Source: Dehalococcoidia bacterium (GTDB lineage: Bacteria; Chloroflexota; Dehalococcoidia; GIF9; AB-539-J10). From it: a stretch of DNA of 19,736 nt. Within the stretch, counting starts at the first letter, position 1. The number at the start of each line of letters is the position of its first letter. The position numbers were made by a program, and so were the translations under genes. Positions 7,474 to 14,723 of this stretch are shown here, one piece after another. The stretch is from positions 1-19,736 of the forward strand of contig JAUWOB010000003.1 of NCBI GenBank assembly GCA_030612345.1. Reading direction: 5' to 3'. Below the pieces are notes generated by a model. It saw nothing but the letters and a program-made list of their open reading frames with translations. It had not been told where the DNA came from and searched no databases.

Positions 7474-8541
7474 TTACGCCTTGACTGTTTGTTCCTTCTT
7501 GCGCAGGGCTTCTCGACGGGCTGCCAGCTTAACCAGCTTTTGCTCCAGGGCATCCTCCATGGACTGACCAAACTCACAGGTTGCGCACCGGAACAGACGG
7601 GTGCACAGCCGATAGGAAACATCGCCCTTGAGAGCATAACGACAGGCCCTCCGAGGTCCTGTCAGCTCGATGAGCTTCTCTACAGCTTCGTCAAGCCCTG
7701 ATGCTTCAGCACTGGCTATTCTCTCCTGCATCGTCTGGTCGAACTCGCAGGTGAGGCAGTCATAGTCTCGGGTGCAAATCCTGTGAGACACTACTCCCAT
7801 CTTTGCCCAGAGACACTCTTTGACCTTCGCTCCTTCTGCAGCAGCCCCCTCTTCCTCAGATACCTCAACTCTGGGCTTCACCTGTGCTTCCTTGGCCCTT
7901 CGGACCCAGGTTCGGGCTTCTATGTGTCCCGGGGCGACGTGTAAAATCGACTGAAATGCTCTCAGAGCCTCCCCATAGCGGCCTGCCTTGAAGTGAGTCT
8001 GACCTTGCTCCAGACGGGCAGGAATCTCCTCCTCAGTTATTGCTATAGGTTCCTCAATCTCGGCCTCCTCAACCACCGGTAGTTTTGCTGCGGCTTCTTC
8101 GACCTTACTCTCCCTGGGTTTCACCTCCACCTGAACGGGGCCCAGAACCTCCTGAAGGGTCCTCTCCAGGGCATCGGGTGCAAAGGGCTTCACTATGTAA
8201 TCAATCGCGCCCATTCTCATCGCTTCCACGGCAGTCTCCACAGAAGGATAAGCGGTCATGACTATGCCCTTGATCTTAGGGTCTTTCGCTGTGGCTTCCT
8301 TCAACACCTCTAGCCCATCCTTCCCCGGCAGCCTCAGGTCAAGAACGGCGACACTGAACTCTTTCTCCCCAATCTTCTGCAATGCCTCTTCACCTTCCTC
8401 AGCAGTTTCTACGTCGTAGCCACTGTCCTTGAGCCAGTCCCTGAGCGATTCGCGCATGATGGCTTCGTCTTCAACGATTAACACCGGTTTCATTTCTTTG
8501 ACCTCCTTTTCCTTCTTTGGTGAGACGGCTTGCTTGCCCAT
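7474..8541 (-). CDS. Receiver-TPR protein with two C-x12-C-x5-C-x2-C motifs
   Basis: 355 residues from the ATG at 8541. An N-terminal CheY-like receiver has phospho-acceptor D68, T96 and K118. A charged Glu/Pro-rich linker follows, then a TPR-like helical pair (about 176-211). The C-terminal region carries two copies of a cysteine motif with the same spacing: C243, C256, C262, C265 and C300, C313, C319, C322. Both share the pattern C..A..G.VS.R.CTR...C.TCEF.Q.M. There is no DNA-binding output domain. The cysteines suggest a metal, Fe-S or redox site, but the motif has no function I can name. The receiver closely resembles that of the NtrC-type activator next door (DEAI.RESL.DWLKD.GY), so one kinase may serve both. 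A sigma-54 promoter lies directly upstream and a strong terminator downstream, so it is monocistronic. A second good start exists at 8493, giving 339 residues and the usual receiver N-terminus. Confidence 0.85.
   Translation of the reverse strand: MGKQAVSPKKEKEVKEMKPVLIVEDEAIMRESLRDWLKDSGYDVETAEEGEEALQKIGEKEFSVAVLDLRLPGKDGLEVLKEATAKDPKIKGIVMTAYPSVETAVEAMRMGAIDYIVKPFAPDALERTLQEVLGPVQVEVKPRESKVEEAAAKLPVVEEAEIEEPIAITEEEIPARLEQGQTHFKAGRYGEALRAFQSILHVAPGHIEARTWVRRAKEAQVKPRVEVSEEEGAAAEGAKVKECLWAKMGVVSHRICTRDYDCLTCEFDQTMQERIASAEASGLDEAVEKLIELTGPRRACRYALKGDVSYRLCTRLFRCATCEFGQSMEDALEQKLVKLAARREALRKKEQTVKA
8491..8507 (-). promoter_or_regulatory. Internal ribosome binding site and alternative start
   Basis: AGGAGGT (8507-8501) lies 7 bases before an in-frame ATG (8493-8491), where the encoded protein begins MKPVLIVEDE, the normal start of a receiver domain. 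The upstream ATG at 8541 also has AGGAGGT (8554-8548), 6 bases away. Both starts are thus equally well supported and two forms may be made. Confidence 0.6.
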
Positions 8542-8570
8542 TTCTTAACCTCCTTTCATACTTCAGTTAT

Positions 8571-8587
8571 CGCAATTTTCCTGCCAA
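8571..8587 (-). promoter_or_regulatory. Sigma-54 (-24/-12) promoter
   Basis: On the minus strand TTGGCAGGAAAATTGCG fits the sigma-54 consensus (TGGCAC-N5-TTGC) with the obligatory GG and GC dinucleotides separated by exactly 10 bases. The start point would be near 8560, leaving about 19 bases of leader with the AGGAGGT at 8554-8548. It sits in the gap directly upstream of the receiver-TPR-cysteine gene, in the right orientation, next to a sigma-54 gene and a sigma-54 activator. Confidence 0.75.
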
Positions 8588-8646
8588 CCTTTTTCCCTTT
8601 ATCCAGACCCTCTAACCTTAATGCACCGCAATTCCTCTGCCAGAAT

Positions 8647-8682
8647 AAAGAAACTACCCTGAATTCTCAGGGTAGTTTCTTT
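8647..8682. terminator. Bidirectional terminator, perfect 16-bp stem
   Basis: AAAGAAACTACCCTGA and its exact reverse complement flank a 4-base loop. On the minus strand the stem ends in GTTTCTTTATTCT, a good T-rich tail, 57 bases beyond the stop of the NtrC-type activator. It should end the rpoN-kinase-activator transcript. It is also centred about 105 bases upstream of the predicted sigma-54 start point, which is where activator enhancer sites normally lie, so a second role as a binding site is possible. Confidence 0.75.
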
Positions 8683-8738
8683 CGCCAACGGGACGGGTTA
8701 ATGGATTATCTTCTTTCCAGACTATGTAAAGAATTCAG

Positions 8739-10102
8739 TCAATCATTGTCCACTTTCTTTACACTGAAGCCATACTCCTTTGCCTTCTTATAGAGTGTCA
8801 TCCTGCTGATGCCCAAGATTCTAGCTGCCTCACTGTAGTTCTCGCCGGCGTCACGGAGGGTATTCAAGATGTGGCCTTTCTCTACTTCTCTAAGGTTTTT
8901 CCCTGGCGCAGTTGAATGAGGCGTCGACATAGGTTTCTGGGGTAAGTCAGTAATATTGATAACGCTATCCTTAGCCAGGATGACTGCCCTTTCAACGGCG
9001 TTTTCCAGCTCACGCACGTTACCCGGCCAGTCATAATTAAGCAGAGACTCCATAGCGTTGGTAGAGAACCCGGTAATCCCTTTCCGGTTTTCTGAGGCAG
9101 ACTTGTGTAAGAAATACTCAGCTAACAGAAGGATATCTTCCTTTCTTTCTCTCAAGGGAGGCAACTCGACGTTAACTACATTAAGTCGGTAATAAAGGTC
9201 CTCTCGGAATTCTTGCTTTTCTATGGCCTTTCTCAAGTCCTTATTGGTCGCCGAAACAACTCTTACATCGACCCTGATTGGCTCATTGCCACCAACACGA
9301 GTGAATTCTTTCTCTTCTAGACCCTTAACAGGTGCACCTGGATGTTGGCACTCATCTCGCCGATTTCGTCTAAGAAAAGTGTCCCCCCATTGGCAAACTC
9401 GAATTTACCTTTCTTCTGAGCGTAGGCGCCGGTGAAAGAACCTCTCTCGTGGCCAAACAGCTCGCTTTCCAGGAGGCTCTCCGGTAAGGCTGCACAACTG
9501 ACAGCAACGAAGGGCCTGTTCCGACGATGGCTCTGTAAGTGGATGGCCCGTGCCACCAATTCCTTCCCTGTGCCGCTCTCACCAGTGATCAATCCCGTCG
9601 CGATGCTCTTCCCCACAACCTTTATTAGCTCAATCAGCCTCTGCATCTTGGAGCTCTTGGCGATGATGTTCTCAAAGCGGTAACGGTCTTCTAGCTTTTG
9701 ACGTAGAGCAATGTTCTCTTCAACCAGTTCTCGGTGTTCGGACAGTTTCTTGATCAGTAGCTCTGCCCTCTCGGGGCAGAAGGGCTTTTCAATGTAGTCG
9801 TATGCTCCTTCCCTCATGGCAGCGATGGCGGTGGGAATGCTGGCATAGGCCGTGATGATGATAACCTCAATCCCGGGCTGGCTAGCTTTAGCTCTTTTCA
9901 TCAACTCAATGCCATCCATCCCTGGCATCACCAGATCGGTGATCATGATGCCCGGCTTCTCCCTCTCAATCACCTCTAACGCCTCGTGACCGCTTTCTGC
10001 CGTGAAGACCTGATAGCCAGCATCCTTGAGCCAGTCGCCCAGTGACTCGCGGACAATAGCCTCATCATCAACCACGAGTATCTTGACCTTGTTTGTCGTC
10101 AT
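8739..10102 (-). CDS. NtrC-family sigma-54-dependent response regulator, interrupted by an apparent one-base frameshift
   Basis: Two frames together encode about 454 residues of a complete NtrC-type activator. The first part holds the receiver (D56, T84, K106) and the AAA+ domain with Walker A GESGTGKE (174-181), the sigma-54-contacting loop GSFTGA (221-226, a variant of GAFTGA) and Walker B TLFLDEIG (241-248). It then meets TAG after LLRV at 9319-9317. Restoring one base continues as [14 protein letters not shown], typical for the family, then the [11 protein letters not shown] region, LPPLRER and a C-terminal Fis-type helix-turn-helix ([22 protein letters not shown]). The start at 10102 is chosen because the receiver begins there; the gene overlaps the kinase by 35 bases. 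It should bind enhancers and drive sigma-54 open complex formation after phosphorylation by the upstream kinase. The frameshift may be a sequence error or a real lesion. Confidence 0.85.
9316..9324 (-). other. Frameshift site in the NtrC-type activator
   Basis: On the minus strand the codons CTG TTA AGG GTC TAG stop the frame, while the frame that re-reads the C of GTC gives CTA GAA GAG AAA and the expected family sequence. One missing base next to the GGGTC tract explains the break. No recognisable slippery heptamer or downstream stimulator was seen. Confidence 0.8.
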
Positions 10103-11309
10103 AGGCCCCCAAACATACGGTGGAGGTAGTTCCCTTTCCGACCTCGCTTTGCACCGTAACCTTTCCTTTATGTCGCTCAACGATTCCGTAAACCACCGCC
10201 ACTCCCAATCCTACACCCTTGCCCTTTTCTTTAGTGGTGAAGAAGGGCGTCCCAAGCTTGCTTAGGTTCTCTTTAGGAATACCGCAGCCTGTATCCTGGA
10301 CATCAACCTTAACCTGACCGTTCGCCACTGATGTGCGGAGAGTGAGCTTACCCCCTTTCGACATCGCCTGGATAGCATTCAACGTGAGATTAGTAAACAC
10401 CTGCTGAAGCTGGTCAAAATCAGCCATGACCTTAGGCACGGAAGGATTGAGTTCTCTTACAATCTCAACGTTTTGAAGTTCAGCCTGGTGTCCGACCATG
10501 GCCAAGACCTGCTCTATAACCTGATTAATGTCCACCGGCCTCAACATCGGTTCAGTTTGTCGAGCAAAATCCAGGAGGTTTCGGATTATCCTCGAGCAAC
10601 GGCTCACCTCTGATTCCATCTTCGAAAGGTGATCGAGAGCCTCTTCCTTCTTCAAGGTGTCACCAGCCAGTTTTTTGGCCAGCAACTTGGTATATATCAG
10701 GACACCGGCCAGAGGATTATTGATTTCGTGAGCGATGGAGGCAGCCATTTGGCCTAGGGAGGTCAGCTTCTCAGCCTGAATGAGTTGCTCCTGGTTTTCC
10801 TTTAGCTGCTGAACATAGGTGCTAAGCTCTTGGTGAGCTATATTTAGCTCGGCGCGAGCCTTTTCTTCTCTCTCAACCCGATCTATCAATCTCGCAGTTA
10901 ACGCTCCGAGGAAAGCAACAAACAGGACAAAGAGGAGCGGCCTGACTAGCGGGTCAGCGTATGGGGAGAAAAAGGTACGTGGTAATACAACACAGAGCAG
11001 AAGAAACGAAGTACTTAAGACCCCCCGCACCCTGAAGGTTAGAGATGCGTAGATTATGGGAATCAAGAACAGAGTCCGATGCAAATCGTGAGGAAAAGCA
11101 TCGGTGAAAAAGCTCCCGATTTGGGCTAAGGGAGTATGTCCGGCATAGTAGATGAGCGTAAGAACTGCCATTATGACCACGATTATCCAGAAGTGGGGGC
11201 TTCGCACCCCGCTGGACACCTGGTTCTCCGGTAACCATTCAATGATCTTCATGGCAGTGCTGTCCTTCCAGCGCTGCCACGTACTCTTTGGAGCGGGATG
11301 ATCAATCAT
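10068..11309 (-). CDS. Membrane-bound sensor histidine kinase (NtrB-like)
   Basis: 413 residues. Hydrophobic segments at about 40-56, 79-92, 98-110 and 121-139 give a membrane-embedded N-terminal sensor with only short loops. A coiled-coil region follows (about 141-182), then the H-box [10 protein letters not shown] with phospho-acceptor H194, and an HATPase domain with the N-box around N307 and N311, DTGCGI (339-344) and [11 protein letters not shown]. There is no PAS or large extracellular domain, so the signal is probably sensed in or near the membrane. The ATG overlaps the rpoN stop (ATGA) with AGGAG 3 bases before it, and the 3' end overlaps the activator gene by 35 bases. It should phosphorylate the NtrC-type activator and, given the similar receivers, perhaps the receiver-TPR-cysteine protein. 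Signal unknown. Confidence 0.92.
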   Translation of the reverse strand: MIDHPAPKSTWQRWKDSTAMKIIEWLPENQVSSGVRSPHFWIIVVIMAVLTLIYYAGHTPLAQIGSFFTDAFPHDLHRTLFLIPIIYASLTFRVRGVLSTSFLLLCVVLPRTFFSPYADPLVRPLLFVLFVAFLGALTARLIDRVEREEKARAELNIAHQELSTYVQQLKENQEQLIQAEKLTSLGQMAASIAHEINNPLAGVLIYTKLLAKKLAGDTLKKEEALDHLSKMESEVSRCSRIIRNLLDFARQTEPMLRPVDINQVIEQVLAMVGHQAELQNVEIVRELNPSVPKVMADFDQLQQVFTNLTLNAIQAMSKGGKLTLRTSVANGQVKVDVQDTGCGIPKENLSKLGTPFFTTKEKGKGVGLGVAVVYGIVERHKGKVTVQSEVGKGTTSTVCLGAYDDKQGQDTRG

Positions 11310-12421
11310 AGTCTCCTCTGTTGAAGCAAAGTTTGTTTCCTCTTCGCAGCCGGGGGGAATCTCAACTCCTTCCTTAAAGCTGCTATTGAGCGACGGGAAA
11401 TAGAGACGCCAAATCTCTGTTCGAGTTCAGCTTTGATCGCTTCATCGGAGGGAAACTCTTCTCCTGTTTCAAGGACTTGCCTGACCAGCTCCCTCTTAAA
11501 CCTTCTCGGCCGAGGAAAGAAATCCTTAAGAGCCTTCTCTTCACCCCAAGGCGTTTCAAGGCTTCTGCCGCCAATAGCGCGGCTAATCGAGCTTGGAACA
11601 AGACCAATCCTTTCAGCTAGTTCTTTCTGACTAAATGGCAGAAGAGCCCTGGCGTTACCAGACTCGAAATAAGGTGCTTGCTTTTCCACGATGTCCTGCA
11701 GTATCCGAGTTACCGTATCCTTGCGGGTGTTGATTAGCTCCAGCCTCTTGAGCAGTTGCCTGATTTCCTTCAATTCAGCCCCAGTGATAGCTCTGCCCTC
11801 TCTCAATGCCTCAAATCTCTCATAATCAATCGAATATCTTCCCCGAGCATAAGAAGGTGAGAGATAGCCAATCATGAATCCCTCCGGCCCCTTCTCTATC
11901 GAAGCGCCCTTGGAGTAGTGGATTCCATGCTCTGAACTAAGAGCTGAAGGGCTGTAAAACTCGCTCATAATGGAGAATTCGTTAATGAGGTTGTTTATCT
12001 TCTCGATTTCTGGAAGTCTCAAGTTGCACTCTTGAGCGATCTCTTCTACGCTTACCTCTGGTTCAGGATACAAGAAATAGCGCTTGAACGTCTCCAGCCC
12101 CATTCTTTGTATCTGGCGGACTATGTCCCTCTTGTCAGATAAGATGGATTCGATATCGAGAGTGCCTGTGCCAGCGGCAATTCCCTCATTAAGCTGATAG
12201 AAACGAGAGGAAATATCCGTCCTAGGATATCTCTGATAACGAACGATTCTCTCACTGCGACATAACTTCTTGAACAGCGGGCTGTCTTCTACCTCAGCGG
12301 TGAGCTTGTTGAACTCCTCGTCAGGCATCTCCAGCAGATTGGCCTGTTCCATGCCGGCGATCATCTTGAACTCCTGTCGCGTCTGCAACGATTGTGCTTG
12401 TAGAATCTCTAGCTTACCCAT
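11306..12421 (-). CDS. rpoN: RNA polymerase sigma-54 factor, short divergent form
   Basis: 371 residues, shorter than the usual 430-500. The N-terminal Gln/Leu-rich region I (about 6-50) that binds activators is present but divergent. The central core-binding region is followed by a helix-turn-helix (about 266-283, SQKELAERIGLVPSSISRAI), the conserved LETPWGEEKALKDFF stretch (288-302) and a C-terminal RpoN-box-like element SRRSIAALRKEL (342-353), where the canonical form is ARRTVAKYREXL. The protein gives RNA polymerase specificity for -24/-12 promoters and needs an AAA+ activator, which is encoded two genes downstream. First gene of the rpoN-kinase-activator operon. No Shine-Dalgarno is seen before the chosen ATG, while AGGAG precedes an in-frame ATG at 12364 (residue 20). 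The longer form is kept because it preserves region I. Confidence 0.9.
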   Translation of the reverse strand: MGKLEILQAQSLQTRQEFKMIAGMEQANLLEMPDEEFNKLTAEVEDSPLFKKLCRSERIVRYQRYPRTDISSRFYQLNEGIAAGTGTLDIESILSDKRDIVRQIQRMGLETFKRYFLYPEPEVSVEEIAQECNLRLPEIEKINNLINEFSIMSEFYSPSALSSEHGIHYSKGASIEKGPEGFMIGYLSPSYARGRYSIDYERFEALREGRAITGAELKEIRQLLKRLELINTRKDTVTRILQDIVEKQAPYFESGNARALLPFSQKELAERIGLVPSSISRAIGGRSLETPWGEEKALKDFFPRPRRFKRELVRQVLETGEEFPSDEAIKAELEQRFGVSISRRSIAALRKELRFPPAAKRKQTLLQQRRL

Positions 12422-12430
12422 TGTATAATA

Positions 12431-12460
12431 ATCTTACACTATCTAGGAGTACATTGTCCA
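12431..12460 (-). promoter_or_regulatory. Candidate promoter of the rpoN operon
   Basis: On the minus strand TGGACA (12460-12455, five of six consensus bases) and TAAGAT (12436-12431, four of six) are separated by 18 bases. The start point would fall near 12424, only a few bases before the ATG at 12421, so the mRNA would be nearly leaderless. No strong terminator is seen between nusB and rpoN, so read-through from nusB is also possible. Confidence 0.4.
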
Positions 12461-12543
12461 GAAAATTTACCTTAGCTGAGATATGAATCCCAGTCAAGAG
12501 CTTTCCGGAGAGCAGACAGGGCTTCCCATAGCCGTGGGCGACC

Positions 12544-12960
12544 TCACTGCTCGAGGCCACGTTCGGTGGTCATCGCGCCCAATACTCCGTTGATCAACCG
12601 GGGCGAAGAATCGCTCCCGTATTTCTTGGCCAACTCTATAGCCTCGTTTATGGCTACCTTGAACGGAGCTTCGCGGCCAAACAGGATTTCGAAAATCGCC
12701 AGGCGCAAGACGTTTCTATCAATGGCAGACATCTGTTCCGCGGGAAAGGCTGGAGCGAATCTGTGGATAAGAGCATCAAGCTCAGCTTTGTTCTGAAGCA
12801 CTCCTCTTACCAGTTCCCTACTGAAGATGCGCGCCTCTTGAGGCACCTCTTCCTGCGCAGTCAGGCGGGCTAAGGCTTCCTCGGCATCATGTTTGGTACA
12901 ATCGAGCTCATAGAGCACCTTCAGAGCAGCGATTCTTGCCTGTCGCCTTATGCCAGCCAT
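12544..12960 (-). CDS. nusB: Transcription antitermination factor NusB
   Basis: 138 residues, normal for NusB. An all-helical RNA-binding protein that, with NusE (S10), binds boxA in rRNA leaders and supports antitermination. Recognisable family stretches are RRQARIAALKVLYELD near the N-terminus, SRELVRGVL, MSAIDRNVLRLAIFEILF in the middle, AINEAIELAKKYG, and SPRLINGVLG near the C-terminus. It is the last gene of the yceD-rpmF-fabD-nusB run, 107 bases after fabD. That gap shows no gene and only a weak hairpin, so co-transcription with fabD is possible. Confidence 0.95.
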   Translation of the reverse strand: MAGIRRQARIAALKVLYELDCTKHDAEEALARLTAQEEVPQEARIFSRELVRGVLQNKAELDALIHRFAPAFPAEQMSAIDRNVLRLAIFEILFGREAPFKVAINEAIELAKKYGSDSSPRLINGVLGAMTTERGLEQ

Positions 12961-13067
12961 TGTCTCTACTCATCCCCGGGGAATCTCGTTTTTCAGGCTC
13001 CGGGCTTGTTTCATGGGCTGACGGGTCTGCATACAAAAGAGCGAAGAGGACCCTTCGTGGAGCGCTA

Positions 13068-14015
13068 CTAGTTGGTCGGGCTCGCTTTACTCGCTATATG
13101 CGCTATATCCTCAATTCCCGACACATTGAAGGTACCGAGTCCGGAGTTGATTCGCCTGATCAGACCGCTGAGCACTTTTCCTGGACCTATCTCATAAAAG
13201 GTGGTCACTCCTCTTTGCACCATGTACTCCACCGACCCTTGCCATTGGATGCAATGACGGAGCTGCTTGACCAATTCTTCTTTCACAGAATCAGCGTCGG
13301 TCAAGGGCCGGGCGGTAACATTAGATATCACAGGAATGGCCGGCGGCTGAAACCTGAAATTCGAGACGACCCTGCTGAATTCCGCTATAACCGGCTCCAT
13401 CAAGGCGGAATGAAAAGCCCCGCTGACCTTCAAGGGAATGGCCCGGGCGCTTCTTGCCCTGGCCAATCTATCGGCTTCGGCCAGAGCCTGAGCGACACCG
13501 CTGAGCACTATCTGCCCGGGGCAATTCACATTGGATATCTCGGCTCCACACTGCAAGGTTATTTCTCTTACTGTTGCCTCATCAAGACCTATCATGGCGA
13601 GCATACTGCCGGGACTTGCCAGTCCAGCTTCATACATCAGCCGCCCTCTTTCCCTGACCAGCAAAACGGCATCAGCCAGGCTCAGCGCACCGGCGGCCAC
13701 CAGAGCGGTGTATTCGCCTAGACTATGTCCAGCAAGAAAAGCCGGAGAAGGGAAATCAGCCATGGCTGACTGCTGAAGCGCCTTAAGGCAGGCAATACTG
13801 GTGACCAGAATGGCCGGCTGGACGTTGTGGGTCTTTGTTAGTTCCTCATCCGGACCATCAAAGCATAAGCGGGACAGTGGAAAGCCTAAGGAAGCGTCGG
13901 CTTCATCGAACGTCTCCTTGACTGCAGGATAGCTGTCATACAGGTCCAATCCCATACCCGTGCTTTGAGAGCCCTGCCCCGGAAAGACATAAGCTACCGT
14001 CGATGACTCAGCCAT
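13068..14015 (-). CDS. fabD: Malonyl-CoA:ACP transacylase FabD
   Basis: 315 residues, usual length. It moves malonyl groups from CoA to acyl carrier protein for fatty acid elongation in the cytoplasm. Visible are the oxyanion-hole motif PGQGSQ (12-17), nucleophile S98 in GHSLGE, the carboxylate-binding arginine in RERGRLM (about R123), catalytic H202 in GAFHS, and the NCPGQIVLSG stretch. It begins 5 bases after the rpmF stop, without a strong Shine-Dalgarno, which suggests coupling to rpmF. The plsX and fabH genes often found between rpmF and fabD are absent, and no acpP or fabF follows. Confidence 0.96.
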   Translation of the reverse strand: MAESSTVAYVFPGQGSQSTGMGLDLYDSYPAVKETFDEADASLGFPLSRLCFDGPDEELTKTHNVQPAILVTSIACLKALQQSAMADFPSPAFLAGHSLGEYTALVAAGALSLADAVLLVRERGRLMYEAGLASPGSMLAMIGLDEATVREITLQCGAEISNVNCPGQIVLSGVAQALAEADRLARARSARAIPLKVSGAFHSALMEPVIAEFSRVVSNFRFQPPAIPVISNVTARPLTDADSVKEELVKQLRHCIQWQGSVEYMVQRGVTTFYEIGPGKVLSGLIRRINSGLGTFNVSGIEDIAHIASKASPTN

Positions 14016-14020
14016 GATGA

Positions 14021-14212
14021 CTATTTCTTCTTGGCGGGTTTGATCTCAATCGCCTCTCTATCGTTGTACCAGCCACAGGTGGGACAAACACGGTGAGACA
14101 GCTTAGGGCTGTGGCAGTGCGGGCACACATCTGTGGCGGGCGGAGTCAGGCCAAGGTGGCTGCGCCTTTTGCCCTGACGCGCTTTGGAGTATTTCTTCTT
14201 AGGTAATGCCAT
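14021..14212 (-). CDS. rpmF: 50S ribosomal protein L32
   Basis: 63 residues, normal for L32, beginning MALPKKKYSKARQGKRRSH, the family N-terminus. Four cysteines in two CxxC pairs (C30, C33, C43, C46) form the zinc-ribbon of the zinc-binding (C+) type. The gene overlaps the end of the DUF177 gene by 14 bases, the usual yceD-rpmF coupling seen in many bacteria. Confidence 0.96.
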   Translation of the reverse strand: MALPKKKYSKARQGKRRSHLGLTPPATDVCPHCHSPKLSHRVCPTCGWYNDREAIEIKPAKKK

Positions 14213-14663
14213 GCGAATTCGCCTCCTTCATTCCTGAGCATTCAGGTCGACATAGGGGTTTCATGGGCAGGTTTAACAACGTATATTGCCGTATCAGTTC
14301 GCTCAGGTCAAGTATATTTCTACCATCAATGGTGAATTCCTCTGCTTGTTCCGACAAGGAGATTGCCACATCACCGGACACATCCAGTATGGGCAGGAAT
14401 TCCTCTTCTGCAGCAAAACTCATAGCGCACAAGAATGTCTCCAGGCAGCGGCTACACGCGAGTTCCGTCTCAACAGTGAGCTTGCACTGGACTAAAACTC
14501 CCCGGCTGGTGCGAATAAGCTTAGCCTTTCCTTGAACGAAACCCTCAACTCCCTCCTCCATTATGCCACTTATATCTCGGCTTCGGATGGAACCGACAGG
14601 CTCCTTCAGCAACTGGGCTACATTCACCACAGCCTGCAGAGGTTCTCTGTTAAGCCTTTCCAT
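14199..14663 (-). CDS. yceD: DUF177 (YceD) family protein
   Basis: 154 residues. Family marks are the ELACSRCLETF motif (C70, C73) followed by EEEF, and the C-terminal DLSELIRQYTLLNLPMKPLC with C138 and C142; the two cysteine pairs probably bind zinc. YceD proteins are linked to 23S rRNA accumulation and nearly always precede rpmF, as here. First gene of its run; its promoter overlaps that of the divergent M20 gene. The ATG is 25 bases from the predicted start point and has no clear Shine-Dalgarno. Confidence 0.92.
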   Translation of the reverse strand: MERLNREPLQAVVNVAQLLKEPVGSIRSRDISGIMEEGVEGFVQGKAKLIRTSRGVLVQCKLTVETELACSRCLETFLCAMSFAAEEEFLPILDVSGDVAISLSEQAEEFTIDGRNILDLSELIRQYTLLNLPMKPLCRPECSGMKEANSHGIT

Positions 14664-14672
14664 ACGCGGGCC

Positions 14673-14702
14673 TGGAAATTCAGGTCACGGACACAGTATA
14701 AT
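14673..14702 (+). promoter_or_regulatory. Plus-strand promoter for the M20 amidohydrolase gene
   Basis: TGGAAA (14673-14678, four of six) and a perfect TATAAT (14697-14702) are separated by 18 bases. The start point would be near 14709. The -10 box overlaps the -10 box of the opposing yceD promoter. Confidence 0.5.
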
Positions 14703-14723
14703 GACTATCAGCAATGGGTTCAA
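14695..14723 (-). promoter_or_regulatory. Minus-strand promoter for yceD-rpmF-fabD
   Basis: On the minus strand TTGAAC (14723-14718, four of six) and TATACT (14700-14695, five of six) are separated by 17 bases. The start point would be near 14688, about 25 bases before the yceD ATG. Confidence 0.55.

Noticed and set aside
9316..9324. Programmed ribosomal frameshift in the activator gene
   Set aside because: The shift needed is -1, but no slippery heptamer of the X XXY YYZ type, upstream Shine-Dalgarno-like stimulator or downstream hairpin is evident, and activators of this family are not known to be frameshifted.
10103..10180. 26-residue N-terminal extension of the NtrC-type activator
   Set aside because: It would be encoded deep inside the kinase gene, and the receiver domain begins normally at the ATG at 10102.
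13030..13067. Terminator after fabD
   Set aside because: The CGAAG/CTTCG stem is only 5 bp and the following T-run is interrupted, so termination there is doubtful.
12936..13721. Plus-strand 261-codon open frame opposite fabD
   Set aside because: The minus strand encodes a full-length FabD with all catalytic residues; the opposite frame is a by-product of its codon use.
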